Shown: positions 35,250-43,880 of the stretch, piece by piece
Layout: each line of letters opens with the position of its first letter
How positions within the stretch are numbered: position 1 is the stretch's first letter
NCBI RefSeq assembly: GCF_007830615.1
Contig: NZ_VLLI01000003.1
Coordinates: 62,001 to 126,000, forward strand
Source of the DNA: Mucilaginibacter frigoritolerans
GTDB lineage: Bacteria > Bacteroidota > Bacteroidia > Sphingobacteriales > Sphingobacteriaceae
DNA: 64,000 nucleotides
Direction of reading: 5' to 3'
The notes under the pieces: model-generated
The model's database searches: none
Told to the model about the DNA's origin: nothing
The model's input: the letters and a program-made list of their open reading frames with translations, nothing else
Position numbers and translations under genes: made by a program

Positions 35250-35362
35250 AGTGAGTGGTTGAGTAGTTGATTCAGTGAGTGGTTGATATTTAGTTAGTAA
35301 ATGATTAATCATTCATTTAACGTAATCAACTCATTCAACCTAATCTAACTTAATCAACTACT
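35250..35362. repeat. Inverted repeat in the sdhC-sdhA spacer
   Basis: AGTAGTTGATT (35262-35272) and AATCAACTACT (35352-35362) are perfect complements, with several related words between them (GTGAGTGGTTGA, AATCAACTCATTCAACC) and a 14-bp palindrome AATGATTAATCATT (35300-35313) in the middle. The spacer is transcribed if sdhCAB is one operon, so it would form a long imperfect hairpin. Confidence 0.6.
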
Positions 35363-35365
35363 TAT

Positions 35366-36148
35366 TTACTTTAAACTTTGTATATAATAAACAATTGGCA
35401 TAGCTGCAAAACCAAGTGGAATGATTACAGCAAACAACCAGGTACCTATAAAATAAACTATAGGCGTATATTTTCTGTGTACCCATCCCAGCGTACGGAA
35501 AGCACTCTGGAAACCATGCACCAGGTGGAATGATACGGCCCCCATGGCTATAACATAAAATATTACATAAATTAAGTTGCTGAAACTGCTGGCCACACGA
35601 GCATGCAGGTCTTTAACCCTTACCACTTCGTAATCGCCTTCAGTAGTAACTGATTTTTCAAACTTTGGTGATTCAGGCACGTAATCAACGGCTGTGGTTT
35701 CATCAGTTTTTACATTGGTACGGTATTCTTTGTAGCCAATTTTGTCGCTGTATTTGTAGTTAAACCAAAAATCGCTCATGTGAATCACGATGAACAAAAA
35801 CAGGATAGAACCTAAAAGGCCCATGTTTTTTGACGACCATGTTGCAGGCGCTTTGTTTACTGTAGCATAAGCTACCGGACGTGCTTTGCGGTTTTTAATG
35901 GTTAAAACCAGTGCATAAATGGCATGTACCAATATAGAAAGATATAGCAGATAGGCTATTACTTCTATAGGTGGAAAATGGGTAAGGAAATTAGCATACA
36001 CATTAAATCCGTAACCATCATCATTGCGGAATAGCAACAGGTTACCACCAAGGTGCACAATTAAAAAAGTACACAAAAACAAGCCCGTTAAAGCCATGAT
36101 CAGCTTCTTTCCCAACGATGAGTTAAAGGTTTGTTTAAATTCGCTCAT
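35366..36148 (-). CDS. sdhC: Succinate dehydrogenase cytochrome b subunit
   Basis: A 260-residue membrane anchor with about five helices and the heme/quinone-site histidines in FLIVHLGGNLLLF, LSILVHAIYAL, FIVIHMSDFWF and VSFHLVHGFQSA. The one-polypeptide form fits the diheme type B anchors of Bacteroidetes and epsilonproteobacteria. It is the first gene of the operon, with a perfect -7 element 20 bp upstream. Confidence 0.93.
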   Translation of the reverse strand: MSEFKQTFNSSLGKKLIMALTGLFLCTFLIVHLGGNLLLFRNDDGYGFNVYANFLTHFPPIEVIAYLLYLSILVHAIYALVLTIKNRKARPVAYATVNKAPATWSSKNMGLLGSILFLFIVIHMSDFWFNYKYSDKIGYKEYRTNVKTDETTAVDYVPESPKFEKSVTTEGDYEVVRVKDLHARVASSFSNLIYVIFYVIAMGAVSFHLVHGFQSAFRTLGWVHRKYTPIVYFIGTWLFAVIIPLGFAAMPIVYYIQSLK

Positions 36149-36168
36149 TATATATCAGATTTATTGGG

Positions 36169-36176
36169 CAAAAGTA
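36169..36176 (-). promoter_or_regulatory. -7 element of the sdh operon promoter
   Basis: The minus strand reads TACTTTTG, an exact TAnnTTTG match, about 20 bp before the sdhC start codon. No TTG is seen at the ideal -33 distance. Confidence 0.55.
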
Positions 36177-36328
36177 TTTAATATATGCCAAAAGATATAA
36201 ATGGAATAGGCCTAAACAGTAGTTATTGGTTATTTAGAAACAATCTAAAAACAACTCATTTATTTTATTTGCGTTTAATGCCTCTAAGCCTATATTAGCG
36301 GCTTTAAATACTTATCACCACAACATAT

Positions 36329-37474
36329 ATGAGATATATTTCAGTAATATTTTTGGCTCTTTTAATAACGGGCTGCATAAAAAAATCGAGCATTGAATTC
36401 ACCGGCACTATTCCCGGCGTAAAAAACGGTGTATTTATAGTTAAAACTACCGGCGACAGCACTATTTATGGTGAAAACATTAAAGGCGGCAAATTTACCC
36501 TTACCAAAAGGCCCTTAAAAGAACCGGGGTACTATATGATGAATATTGTTGATCAGGACAATAACGATAATCATTCAGCCTTTGAGGTTTACCTGGAAGG
36601 TGCAACGTATAGTATTGAAACGGAAGAAGGCAAATTGTATAAATATCCTAAAATAACTACCTCCTCAAAAACACAGCAGGAGCTTTCGGCATTTTATATT
36701 ATGTTAGATAAACTTAGCCTTGAAACCCAGCAAGAGGTACAAACATTAAACAATGATATTAAAACCAAAGGTAATAGTCTTTCCTCAGTAGCTTATTCCC
36801 AGTTACTCAATAAATTGAGCGCCGCCAAGGCCAGCATGGCCACTAGCAATGAAACTGCATTTAAGGATTTTGTGAAGGAATTCCCTAACAGCGATATCAG
36901 CGCCCATTTAATGACTAAATTAGATTATGAAGAAGATCCGGCAAGTTATTACGCAATTTTTAAAACACTCAGTGCGGCTGCAAAAAACAGCGATGACGGC
37001 AAAGAAATTGGCGATAAGTTAAGTCACCTAATAAACCTGGTTGAAGGAGCAACGGCCCCTGCTATTGCCGGTAAAATGCTTGATGGAAAAACATTCGATC
37101 CAAAATCAATCAGCAAAAAATTGGTTCTGATTGATTTTTGGAGAGCGAGCAATGAAATAAGCAGAAGAAATCATCAAACCATTACCAATATCTTAGAACA
37201 AGCTAAATACGGAAAAAATTTGGCCGTAGTAAGCATATCTCTTGATACTAAAAAAGATTGGTGGACAGGTGCCATTATAGAAGACAATATCAATTGGCCA
37301 CAAATTTGTGATCTTAAAGGTGATGACTCACCCAATGCCGTTAACTGGAACATTACCAAAATACCAACCTACTACTTATTGGATGGGAACTGGAAAATAG
37401 TAAGACGTGATATTGACATTAACAGTGTTAATTTTGAGGTTGATGATTATATGAACAAAAAACGTCACAACTAG
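36329..37474 (+). CDS. TlpA-like lipoprotein with DUF4369-type N-terminus, catalytic cysteines lost
   Basis: A 381-residue lipoprotein with lipobox LLITGC (Cys16). The N-terminal beta domain resembles DUF4369 (FTGTIPGVKNGVFIVKTTG, then YYMMNIVD), the middle is helical, and a thioredoxin fold starts near residue 245 (APAIAGKMLDGKTF, then KLVLIDFWRASNEISRRNH). Where TlpA proteins have WCxxC, this one has RASNEIS, so it cannot do dithiol chemistry. Its stop codon overlaps that of pdeM (shared CTAG 37471-37474). Function unknown; a chaperone-like or binding role is possible. Confidence 0.82.
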   Translation: MRYISVIFLALLITGCIKKSSIEFTGTIPGVKNGVFIVKTTGDSTIYGENIKGGKFTLTKRPLKEPGYYMMNIVDQDNNDNHSAFEVYLEGATYSIETEEGKLYKYPKITTSSKTQQELSAFYIMLDKLSLETQQEVQTLNNDIKTKGNSLSSVAYSQLLNKLSAAKASMATSNETAFKDFVKEFPNSDISAHLMTKLDYEEDPASYYAIFKTLSAAAKNSDDGKEIGDKLSHLINLVEGATAPAIAGKMLDGKTFDPKSISKKLVLIDFWRASNEISRRNHQTITNILEQAKYGKNLAVVSISLDTKKDWWTGAIIEDNINWPQICDLKGDDSPNAVNWNITKIPTYYLLDGNWKIVRRDIDINSVNFEVDDYMNKKRHN

Positions 37475-38136
37475 GCTATAGCCAGCACTTTATCTTTTGC
37501 TATGGCGAAGATTTTGTCGGTCTTAATATTCCGGATGGCCACCTTGCCTGTGAATTTTCCGAAGGATGGCAATATGGCCTGACTTTTCCCAAAGGCAAAA
37601 CAAGGTAGCGTGATATGTTGCCTGCCCCTGCCTGTTAAACTTATACCCGGATGGATGTGCCCACAAAATGCATATCCTCCGGCTTTTAGTAAATCAATAT
37701 CTTTTAAGGGATGATGCAGCATCAAAAACGGGCCCATGAGCAATTCATTGTACAAAATAATATTCAACTGATTATAGTAGTTATCATCAATAATATCATG
37801 ATTGCCTTTAATGAGGATGATTTGCAGTTTCGGAAACTGACTGCGCCATAAGATGAACCAATCCCAATCGGCATTCATATCGCTATGAAATAGATCGCCC
37901 AGAAAGATGACCTTTTCTGGCTTGTGTTCGTGAATCAAATCTGAAAGTACGGCCAGATCACTCTGTTCCATATTCAAGGGTACAGCAATGCCCGCCTTGC
38001 GGAAATGCCCCACCTTTCCTAAATGTACATCGGCAGCTATTAAAGTTTTTTCCTGCTGCCAGTAAATAGCCTTTTGTGGAAGTAGTAAAAGATCCTGATT
38101 TAATAAATTAAAAGAAACTGCAGTGCCCGTGTTCAT
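37471..38136 (-). CDS. pdeM: Metallophosphoesterase PdeM (ligase-associated DNA repair type)
   Basis: A calcineurin-like phosphoesterase of about 221 residues. Metal motifs are DVHLGK (D37, H39), GDLFHSD (D82), GNHD (N113, H114) and GHIHPG. The sequence pattern matches the PdeM subgroup, whose genes often sit with an ATP-dependent DNA ligase, an Lhr-type helicase and a LigD-like exonuclease; none of these is adjacent here. ATG 38136 is chosen over the TTG three bases upstream. Confidence 0.8.
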   Translation of the reverse strand: MNTGTAVSFNLLNQDLLLLPQKAIYWQQEKTLIAADVHLGKVGHFRKAGIAVPLNMEQSDLAVLSDLIHEHKPEKVIFLGDLFHSDMNADWDWFILWRSQFPKLQIILIKGNHDIIDDNYYNQLNIILYNELLMGPFLMLHHPLKDIDLLKAGGYAFCGHIHPGISLTGRGRQHITLPCFAFGKSQAILPSFGKFTGKVAIRNIKTDKIFAIAKDKVLAIA

Positions 38137-38171
38137 CAAGCAAAAATAGCAAAGCCCTTAGTATTTTCCCC

Positions 38172-39062
38172 TTAATTCAAAATCTGCCTTTTAAACTGAT
38201 TAGGGCTAACTCCGGTTTCTTTTTTAAACAACCTCGAAAAATAAGGAAGATTGTCAAAACCTAAAGCATATGCTGTTTCGGCAATATTGTTATCTGATCC
38301 TTTTAAGAGGTTTTTTGCTTCGGATATTAAAAATATATGAATCAGCTCGATAGCTGTTTTACCGGTTTCCTGCTTTAAAACATCACTCAGATATTTGGAT
38401 GATAAGTTTAGCTGCGATGCCATTAATGATACAGAAGGCAAGCCCTTTTCCTGCAAAGAACCATTATCAAAATAAGCTGAAAGGATGTTGTTAAATTTTG
38501 ACACAAGCTTTCCTGACAGATTAGTACGGTTAATAAATTGTCTTTTATAAAACCGCTGTGAATATTTCAAGATAGAATCAATATGGCCCAGCATAATGTC
38601 TTTACTGTACTCATCCTGGTTATTATAGTATTCTGTTTCTATTTTATTGTATAGTTCCCAAATGGTATGCTCTTCATTGGGCGAAAGGTGCAAAGCTTCA
38701 TTAGCTTCGTATTCAAAATAGCTGTACTTTTTAATATCGGAATGAAGATTGTGACCGTTTAAAAAATCCTCATGAAAATAAATAATAAACCCATCTTCTT
38801 CAAATTCCAGATTCTCCAGCTTCATAACCTGCCTTGGCTTTATAAATGACATGGAACCGTTTTCATGGTCATACCTGGTTCGGCCGTATAAAAACACTCC
38901 AGATTTAAGTTTTTTAAAACCAATCATGTAAAAGTCGCCGGTAAATTCAGAGACTCCAATAGAACAAACATTTTTGCACCTAAATACACTCATCAACGGA
39001 TTTTCCGGCGGTGGGAAACCATTTGCGCGATGCAGTTCTGCTAAACTTTTAAAATGCTTCAT
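38172..39062 (-). CDS. AraC-family transcriptional regulator
   Basis: About 296 residues, starting at ATG 39062 (MKHFKSLAELHRANGFPPPE); the longer frame to 39101 would run through an inverted repeat. The N-terminal half is a cupin-like effector domain. The C-terminal double HTH is at about 205-290 (LNLSSKYLSDVLKQETG, then IAETAYALGFDNLPYFSRLF). It is probably the regulator of the SDR gene just upstream on the same strand, with an 11-bp inverted repeat between the two. Confidence 0.88.
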   Translation of the reverse strand: MKHFKSLAELHRANGFPPPENPLMSVFRCKNVCSIGVSEFTGDFYMIGFKKLKSGVFLYGRTRYDHENGSMSFIKPRQVMKLENLEFEEDGFIIYFHEDFLNGHNLHSDIKKYSYFEYEANEALHLSPNEEHTIWELYNKIETEYYNNQDEYSKDIMLGHIDSILKYSQRFYKRQFINRTNLSGKLVSKFNNILSAYFDNGSLQEKGLPSVSLMASQLNLSSKYLSDVLKQETGKTAIELIHIFLISEAKNLLKGSDNNIAETAYALGFDNLPYFSRLFKKETGVSPNQFKRQILN

Positions 39063-39079
39063 AATCAATACAATATTAG

Positions 39080-39111
39080 CAAAGTCTGCGCAGTAAACCA
39101 CGCAGACTTTG
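39080..39111. promoter_or_regulatory. 11-bp perfect inverted repeat upstream of the AraC-family gene
   Basis: CAAAGTCTGCG (39080-39090) and CGCAGACTTTG (39101-39111) are perfect complements with a 10-nt centre. It lies 18 bp before the regulator's start codon. No T-tract follows on the minus strand, so an operator or RNA hairpin is likelier than a terminator. Confidence 0.55.
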
Positions 39112-39148
39112 TCAGTTCAATTCAATAATATTTATGTTTTTAGGGGTA

Positions 39149-39967
39149 TTATTTACCGTGTGCAGCAGTAGCTACATCAGCCCATTTTTCCCATTCAGCT
39201 AAACGGCCTGCATAAACCTGCTTTGTCCATGGCAATGCTACTTTACCTAACATCAAACGCAACGGTGGATTTTCACTATCAACCAATTTAAGTATTGCGA
39301 CAGATGTACCTTCAGGATTACCAAATGCTTCGTCAGTTAAACCGGCCTGGAATGCCGCCCTTACCGGGTTATAAATATCCATTGGCTCTGAATTAACTGC
39401 TGAAGCACCTGCCCAATCTGTAGCAAATCCATTTGGCTCAATCAGTGTTACGTTAATGCCAAATCCTTTTACTTCTGTTGCCAGTGTTTCACTCAAACCT
39501 TCCACTGCAAATTTGGAAGCATTGTAAATACTCAAAATTGGTAATGTTGCTACGCCTAACACACTTGATAATTGTATGATATGACCGTGACCCTGTTTAC
39601 GCATTATTGGCAATACAGCCTGGGTCATCCATAATAAGCCAAAGAAGTTAGTCTCCATCTGGTCACGTGCTTCTTTTTCGGTCGTTTCTTCCACAGTACC
39701 AAAAAGGCCATATCCTGCATTGTTTATCAATACATCAATGACACCAAAGTGCTGTTTTGCTTTGCTAACTACTTCAAAAGCGGCAGCCCTGTCGTTAACG
39801 TCCAGTTGCAGAGGAAGAATAAGGTTACCATATGTTTTAACCAGATCATCCAGCGTACTAAGGTTTCTTGCAGTAGCTACTACCTTATCGCCACGTTTTA
39901 AAAATGCTTCTGCCCATAGCTTTCCGAACCCGCGGGAAGCACCTGTTATAAAAATTACTCTTGCCAT
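39149..39967 (-). CDS. Short-chain dehydrogenase/reductase
   Basis: A 272-residue NAD(P)-dependent oxidoreductase. The cofactor motif TGASRGFG follows the start, with NNAGYG near 85 and the catalytic SSVLG...YNASK pair (Tyr and Lys) near 140-160. ATG 39967 is chosen because the longer frame to 39994 would begin inside the -7 promoter element. Substrate unknown; closest in style to the oxidoreductases paired with AraC regulators. Confidence 0.9.
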   Translation of the reverse strand: MARVIFITGASRGFGKLWAEAFLKRGDKVVATARNLSTLDDLVKTYGNLILPLQLDVNDRAAAFEVVSKAKQHFGVIDVLINNAGYGLFGTVEETTEKEARDQMETNFFGLLWMTQAVLPIMRKQGHGHIIQLSSVLGVATLPILSIYNASKFAVEGLSETLATEVKGFGINVTLIEPNGFATDWAGASAVNSEPMDIYNPVRAAFQAGLTDEAFGNPEGTSVAILKLVDSENPPLRLMLGKVALPWTKQVYAGRLAEWEKWADVATAAHGK

Positions 39968-39993
39968 TGTTATTTTGATTAAATTTTGTACCA

Positions 39994-40001
39994 CAAAGTT
40001 A
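39994..40001 (-). promoter_or_regulatory. -7 element of the SDR gene promoter
   Basis: The minus strand reads TAACTTTG, an exact TAnnTTTG match, 26 bp before ATG 39967. This decides the start codon of the gene. Confidence 0.5.
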
Positions 40002-40206
40002 TATCAGCAAGAGCAGCAGGATTTATACAAAAGGCGGCATTACAGATACATTTTACAGCATAAAATAAATGCTTCTATGTATTGCTATAGCAGAACATTT
40101 GTACAGGTAGTAGAAACGTGATTTATTGCAGTTGAAAAGACTCGTTTTTAACTATAGGGAGAGGTTTTAATATTAATTATTAGGGATAACCACCATCAAT
40201 TAATCA

Positions 40207-41442
40207 TCAAAAAATCCGCAGAGTTAATAAAGTAACATCATCAATTGGTTTGCCCTTTATTACCTGATTAATATGATTCATTATCCGCTGATTAAAGCCA
40301 TCCGGGGTTTCATTACCATGCGTTTCTATAAATTCAATTAAACTTTCTTCGGTCCAGTTTGGATTACTGTGTTCATGATCCATTAATCCATCAGTATAAT
40401 TTATCAGCAAGCTATCCGGCTCTATATAAATATCACCCATGTTAAGAAAAGGCAGCTCGTCAAAAACACCTATCATGGTAGTACCCAGGTTAAGCGTTAT
40501 GGCCTCGCCTTTTGAAAATAAAACCGTTGAGTTATGGCCGGCATTAATATAACTGAGTCTGCGGGTTTTTTCGTTGTATTTGGCCAGGAATAGGGTTATA
40601 AATCTTTCGCCCTTAGTATTGGTAACTACTATTTTATTCAACCTGTCAATAATATTGGCTAAATCGTTCTCCACAGCAGCCCATGCCCGTAAGCTTGCCT
40701 GAAAATTTGCCATCAACAAAGCAGCCGAAATTCCCTTACCTGATACATCTGCAATACACCACAAAAACTCATGGTCATTCAACCGTACAAAGTCAAAGTA
40801 ATCGCCACCTATGTTTTGGTGAGGGATGTAACGGGCGCTTACTTCTACACGGTTATCCTTATAAATTTTTAAGGGGATTAGCATGTTTTGCACCTCAACC
40901 GCCAGTTCCATTTCGCGTTGAAACCTTTCAGACTGTAACCTTTCCTTAAAAAGCTTTTTGTTTTCGAGGGCTACTACAATAACGTTAATAACCGTTTGGA
41001 TAAAATTAAGATCGTTATTTAGTAATTCTTCGGTAGTGTTAAAATCGCCGATGAGTGCAAATGCCAGCGCTTTCTTTTTATGATAAATGGGAATAAAGTA
41101 ATCGTATTTCTTAAGAATCTCATCGCCATGACCCTTTAATGGCGTTGGCTCTTTAAACTTATTCAGTTTTAAGCAGGCTTTATGCAGTTTGCCAACAGGT
41201 TCAATATCACCGCCATATTTGGATAGCAGGATATAACCGCCTTCTTTTTCAATTAAAAACCTCAGCTTACCAACCTGCAAATAACTTTGTAAAATTACCT
41301 GCAGCATTTGTATCAATACCGGAGTGCCTGTATCCTTGTTAATGGCCTGCGTAATTTCGAGCAATGCATTTAACTCCGTTTGCCTCTTAAGCAACAGCCG
41401 TATTAGGTCATCTTCTGCCGAGATATCGTCAAAATTTTGCAT
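40207..41442 (-). CDS. SpoIIE/RsbU-type serine phosphatase with GAF-like sensor domain
   Basis: A 411-residue cytosolic protein. Residues about 15-175 look like a GAF sensor domain. The C-terminal PP2C-like SpoIIE domain (about 200-411) has NIGGDYFDF, DVSGKGISAALLMA and the late metal-binding DGLMDHEH. Such proteins dephosphorylate an anti-sigma-factor antagonist; no antagonist or anti-sigma gene is adjacent. The N-terminal helix (LIRLLLKRQTELNALLEITQ) could dimerise. Confidence 0.9.
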   Translation of the reverse strand: MQNFDDISAEDDLIRLLLKRQTELNALLEITQAINKDTGTPVLIQMLQVILQSYLQVGKLRFLIEKEGGYILLSKYGGDIEPVGKLHKACLKLNKFKEPTPLKGHGDEILKKYDYFIPIYHKKKALAFALIGDFNTTEELLNNDLNFIQTVINVIVVALENKKLFKERLQSERFQREMELAVEVQNMLIPLKIYKDNRVEVSARYIPHQNIGGDYFDFVRLNDHEFLWCIADVSGKGISAALLMANFQASLRAWAAVENDLANIIDRLNKIVVTNTKGERFITLFLAKYNEKTRRLSYINAGHNSTVLFSKGEAITLNLGTTMIGVFDELPFLNMGDIYIEPDSLLINYTDGLMDHEHSNPNWTEESLIEFIETHGNETPDGFNQRIMNHINQVIKGKPIDDVTLLTLRIF

Positions 41443-41483
41443 CAGTTAAATTAAAAAGGCTGCCTAAAATAAATATATTTTTT

Positions 41484-42605
41484 TTAAAAGCGGGTACTTT
41501 GTGATTTTATATCAAAAGCATCCCTTAAACCAACAGTTACAAGATTAAAAGCGTAAACCAATAACATTATTGCTAAACCGGGCATTATTGCCAAATAAGC
41601 GGCATCCATTACAATATAACCATAATGTTCTTTAATCATACTTCCCCAGGTTGGCATGGGGGGCTGTGCCCCAAATCCTAAAAAGCTTAAACCTGCTTCC
41701 AATAATATTGCAGCTGCAAAGTTTGATGATGCCATCACCAATATAGGCCCAACAATATTGGGCAAAATATGCTTGCTGATAATGCGGGTATTATTAAAGC
41801 CAAGTGAACGTGCGGCTTCAATATATTCTACCTGTTTCAGGCTTAAAACCTGGCCACGAACCAGTCGCGCCACCTCAACCCACATAGATAAACCTACTGC
41901 AATAAATATTTGCCATAAGCCCTTACCCAAAGCAAATGATATGGCAATAACCAGCAATAATGCAGGAAGCGACCATAAAATATTCATCAGCCAGCTTAAG
42001 GAGACATCAATCCATCCGCCAAAATACCCGGCAATGGAACCAATGGTAACACCTAATAACATACTTATAATAACCGCCATTAAGCCAACAGACAAGGAGA
42101 TACGCGTACCTAATATAAGCCTGCTTAACATATCACGACCATAAATATCAGTGCCAAGCCAAAAGGTTTTGTGGATAATTCCTGATCCATTGCCTGATGG
42201 GCCTGTTGTTGAAAAGAATTGACCTTTAATACTATATAATTTTTGTTCGGGTTTGTCTTCTGTGCCGATATATTCGTCAACAATAACGGCATCATTGGCA
42301 AGGTGATAACCGGTGATAGGAATATCCCTATAAAAAGATGGTTGGCCAAAAAGCATTTTAGTGAACAGGTTTACGGTATCAACCCGTTCGGTTTTACGGA
42401 GACGTAGCATCATAAATTCAGATCCAGGCTTTTTTAAACTCAATTGGATGGTCATGTTATTAGCCAGTGGGGTAGAATCGGGCATAATTAAATACCCTAG
42501 TATTGCCACCAGTGTGAGTGATATAATAAATATCATGCCAGCTACGGCAATTTTATTGCGTTTAAATGTTTTCCAGGTACGCTGTGCAGGGCTAAGATCA
42601 GTCAA
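41484..42605 (-). CDS. ABC transporter permease, OppC/DppC type
   Basis: A 373-residue permease. It opens with the OppC motif SPAQRTWKTFKRNKIAVAGM, has one helix, then a periplasmic insert of about 100 residues (about 40-150), and then five helices with the coupling loop EAARSLGFNNTRIISKHILP. It is the natural partner of an OppB-type subunit; the only one in the window is at 21291-22349, on the other strand and 19 kb away. It has no ATPase or solute-binding neighbour. Confidence 0.9.
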   Translation of the reverse strand: MTDLSPAQRTWKTFKRNKIAVAGMIFIISLTLVAILGYLIMPDSTPLANNMTIQLSLKKPGSEFMMLRLRKTERVDTVNLFTKMLFGQPSFYRDIPITGYHLANDAVIVDEYIGTEDKPEQKLYSIKGQFFSTTGPSGNGSGIIHKTFWLGTDIYGRDMLSRLILGTRISLSVGLMAVIISMLLGVTIGSIAGYFGGWIDVSLSWLMNILWSLPALLLVIAISFALGKGLWQIFIAVGLSMWVEVARLVRGQVLSLKQVEYIEAARSLGFNNTRIISKHILPNIVGPILVMASSNFAAAILLEAGLSFLGFGAQPPMPTWGSMIKEHYGYIVMDAAYLAIMPGLAIMLLVYAFNLVTVGLRDAFDIKSQSTRF

Positions 42606-42749
42606 TTTTAGTATGCGGGTGCTTTTTGGTTAAATATCGCCTTTTTTTATGAGTTATAACCAAGACTCTGAATGATTTGACAAGTTTATGAAAGAGAGAT
42701 CAGGATTGATAAAGTTTATTACATACTTCAATCATCAACCACTAAATTA

Positions 42750-43880
42750 TCATCTTACCATCCTATCCTTCCATATATATTTTCCTTTATTGCCAATCAT
42801 TCCAATATATACAAAGTAAATTACATATAATGGAATAGATATTAAAAGCAATGAAATGAGCTTTTGCCGTTTAAAAAAACTGGTAACCGGATATAACAGC
42901 ATCAGCTCAAATAAAAACATCAATACGAACTGTATGGCAAAAACAGTTAAAAAGTGTATGCTAAAAAAGGCTGCTAAAAAGTTCAATAATACCGATACAT
43001 TAAACAGCCATAAACCAACTACCAGTGCAACTACTTTTTTGTCTTTATATTTTACTGATTTTGATGCCCAGCGACGCCTTTGCTGCAAAAACTCTTTCAG
43101 ATTTGGTTTGGCATGCGTAAATACAATGGCATCATACAATTTCAGAAAACCAATTTTGCCGGGATAGCGTTCGGCAACCTTTTGCAATAGCAATTCATCA
43201 TCGCCAGAGGCCAGGTCATCAATGCCCTTAAATCCACCTACTTCATAAAATATATCTTTACGATAGGCCAGGTTGGCTCCATTACAGGTAGATGCCCGTC
43301 CATTCCCTATAAAGGCCCCGCCGGTGGCAATAAGTGAGTAAAACTCCAGGCTTTGCATCCGCTCAAATAATGATTTTTCTTCGAAATAGCTTACCGGCGA
43401 GGAAATCATCACCGGGTTATACATTTCAAAATAACCAACTATTGTGGATAGCCATTTGTTACCCATACGGCAATCGGCATCAGTAGCTACCATTAAATCG
43501 CCGGTTGAAAGATCAATGGCTTTGGCTATGGCTTTTTTCTTGTAGGAGTTTAATGGTTTATCCTCATTCATCTGCAACAGCCTTACTCCCCTATCGGCAT
43601 AGTTGCTGATAATTTGTGAAGTACGGTCGGTTGAATGATCATCAGCGATGATGATTTCCGTTAGATGTTTGGGATAGTCCTGAGCTAAAATATCTTCTAT
43701 AGTTAAATGGATCTTTTCTTCCTCATTGCGGGCGGCAATGAGTATGGTTACTCTGGTGCTAAAACCTGATGATTTTACGAGCGGCTGTTTTACTGCATTC
43801 CATCCCCTTATCAAAAAGACACAAACACACAGGAAAAGACCTGTTAACAAAAACGACAATGTACTAAGCAGTGCGATCAA
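42750..43880 (-). CDS. Membrane-anchored family 2 glycosyltransferase
   Basis: A 376-residue protein with an N-terminal helix (about 5-25), then a GT-A domain with TILIAARNEEEKI, IADDHSTDRT, ATDADCRM (the DxD region), SGDDELLLQ and the acceptor motif QQRRRWASKS, and then two or three C-terminal helices. It is probably involved in glycolipid or polysaccharide synthesis. Its start overlaps the end of the flippase-like gene by 17 bp, so the two are translationally coupled. Confidence 0.9.
   Translation of the reverse strand: MIALLSTLSFLLTGLFLCVCVFLIRGWNAVKQPLVKSSGFSTRVTILIAARNEEEKIHLTIEDILAQDYPKHLTEIIIADDHSTDRTSQIISNYADRGVRLLQMNEDKPLNSYKKKAIAKAIDLSTGDLMVATDADCRMGNKWLSTIVGYFEMYNPVMISSPVSYFEEKSLFERMQSLEFYSLIATGGAFIGNGRASTCNGANLAYRKDIFYEVGGFKGIDDLASGDDELLLQKVAERYPGKIGFLKLYDAIVFTHAKPNLKEFLQQRRRWASKSVKYKDKKVVALVVGLWLFNVSVLLNFLAAFFSIHFLTVFAIQFVLMFLFELMLLYPVTSFFKRQKLISLLLISIPLYVIYFVYIGMIGNKGKYIWKDRMVR

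Noticed and set aside
39968..39994. Longer start of the SDR protein
   Set aside because: Position 39994 is inside the -7 element TAACTTTG, and the shorter ATG start gives the normal ARVIFITGASRG opening.
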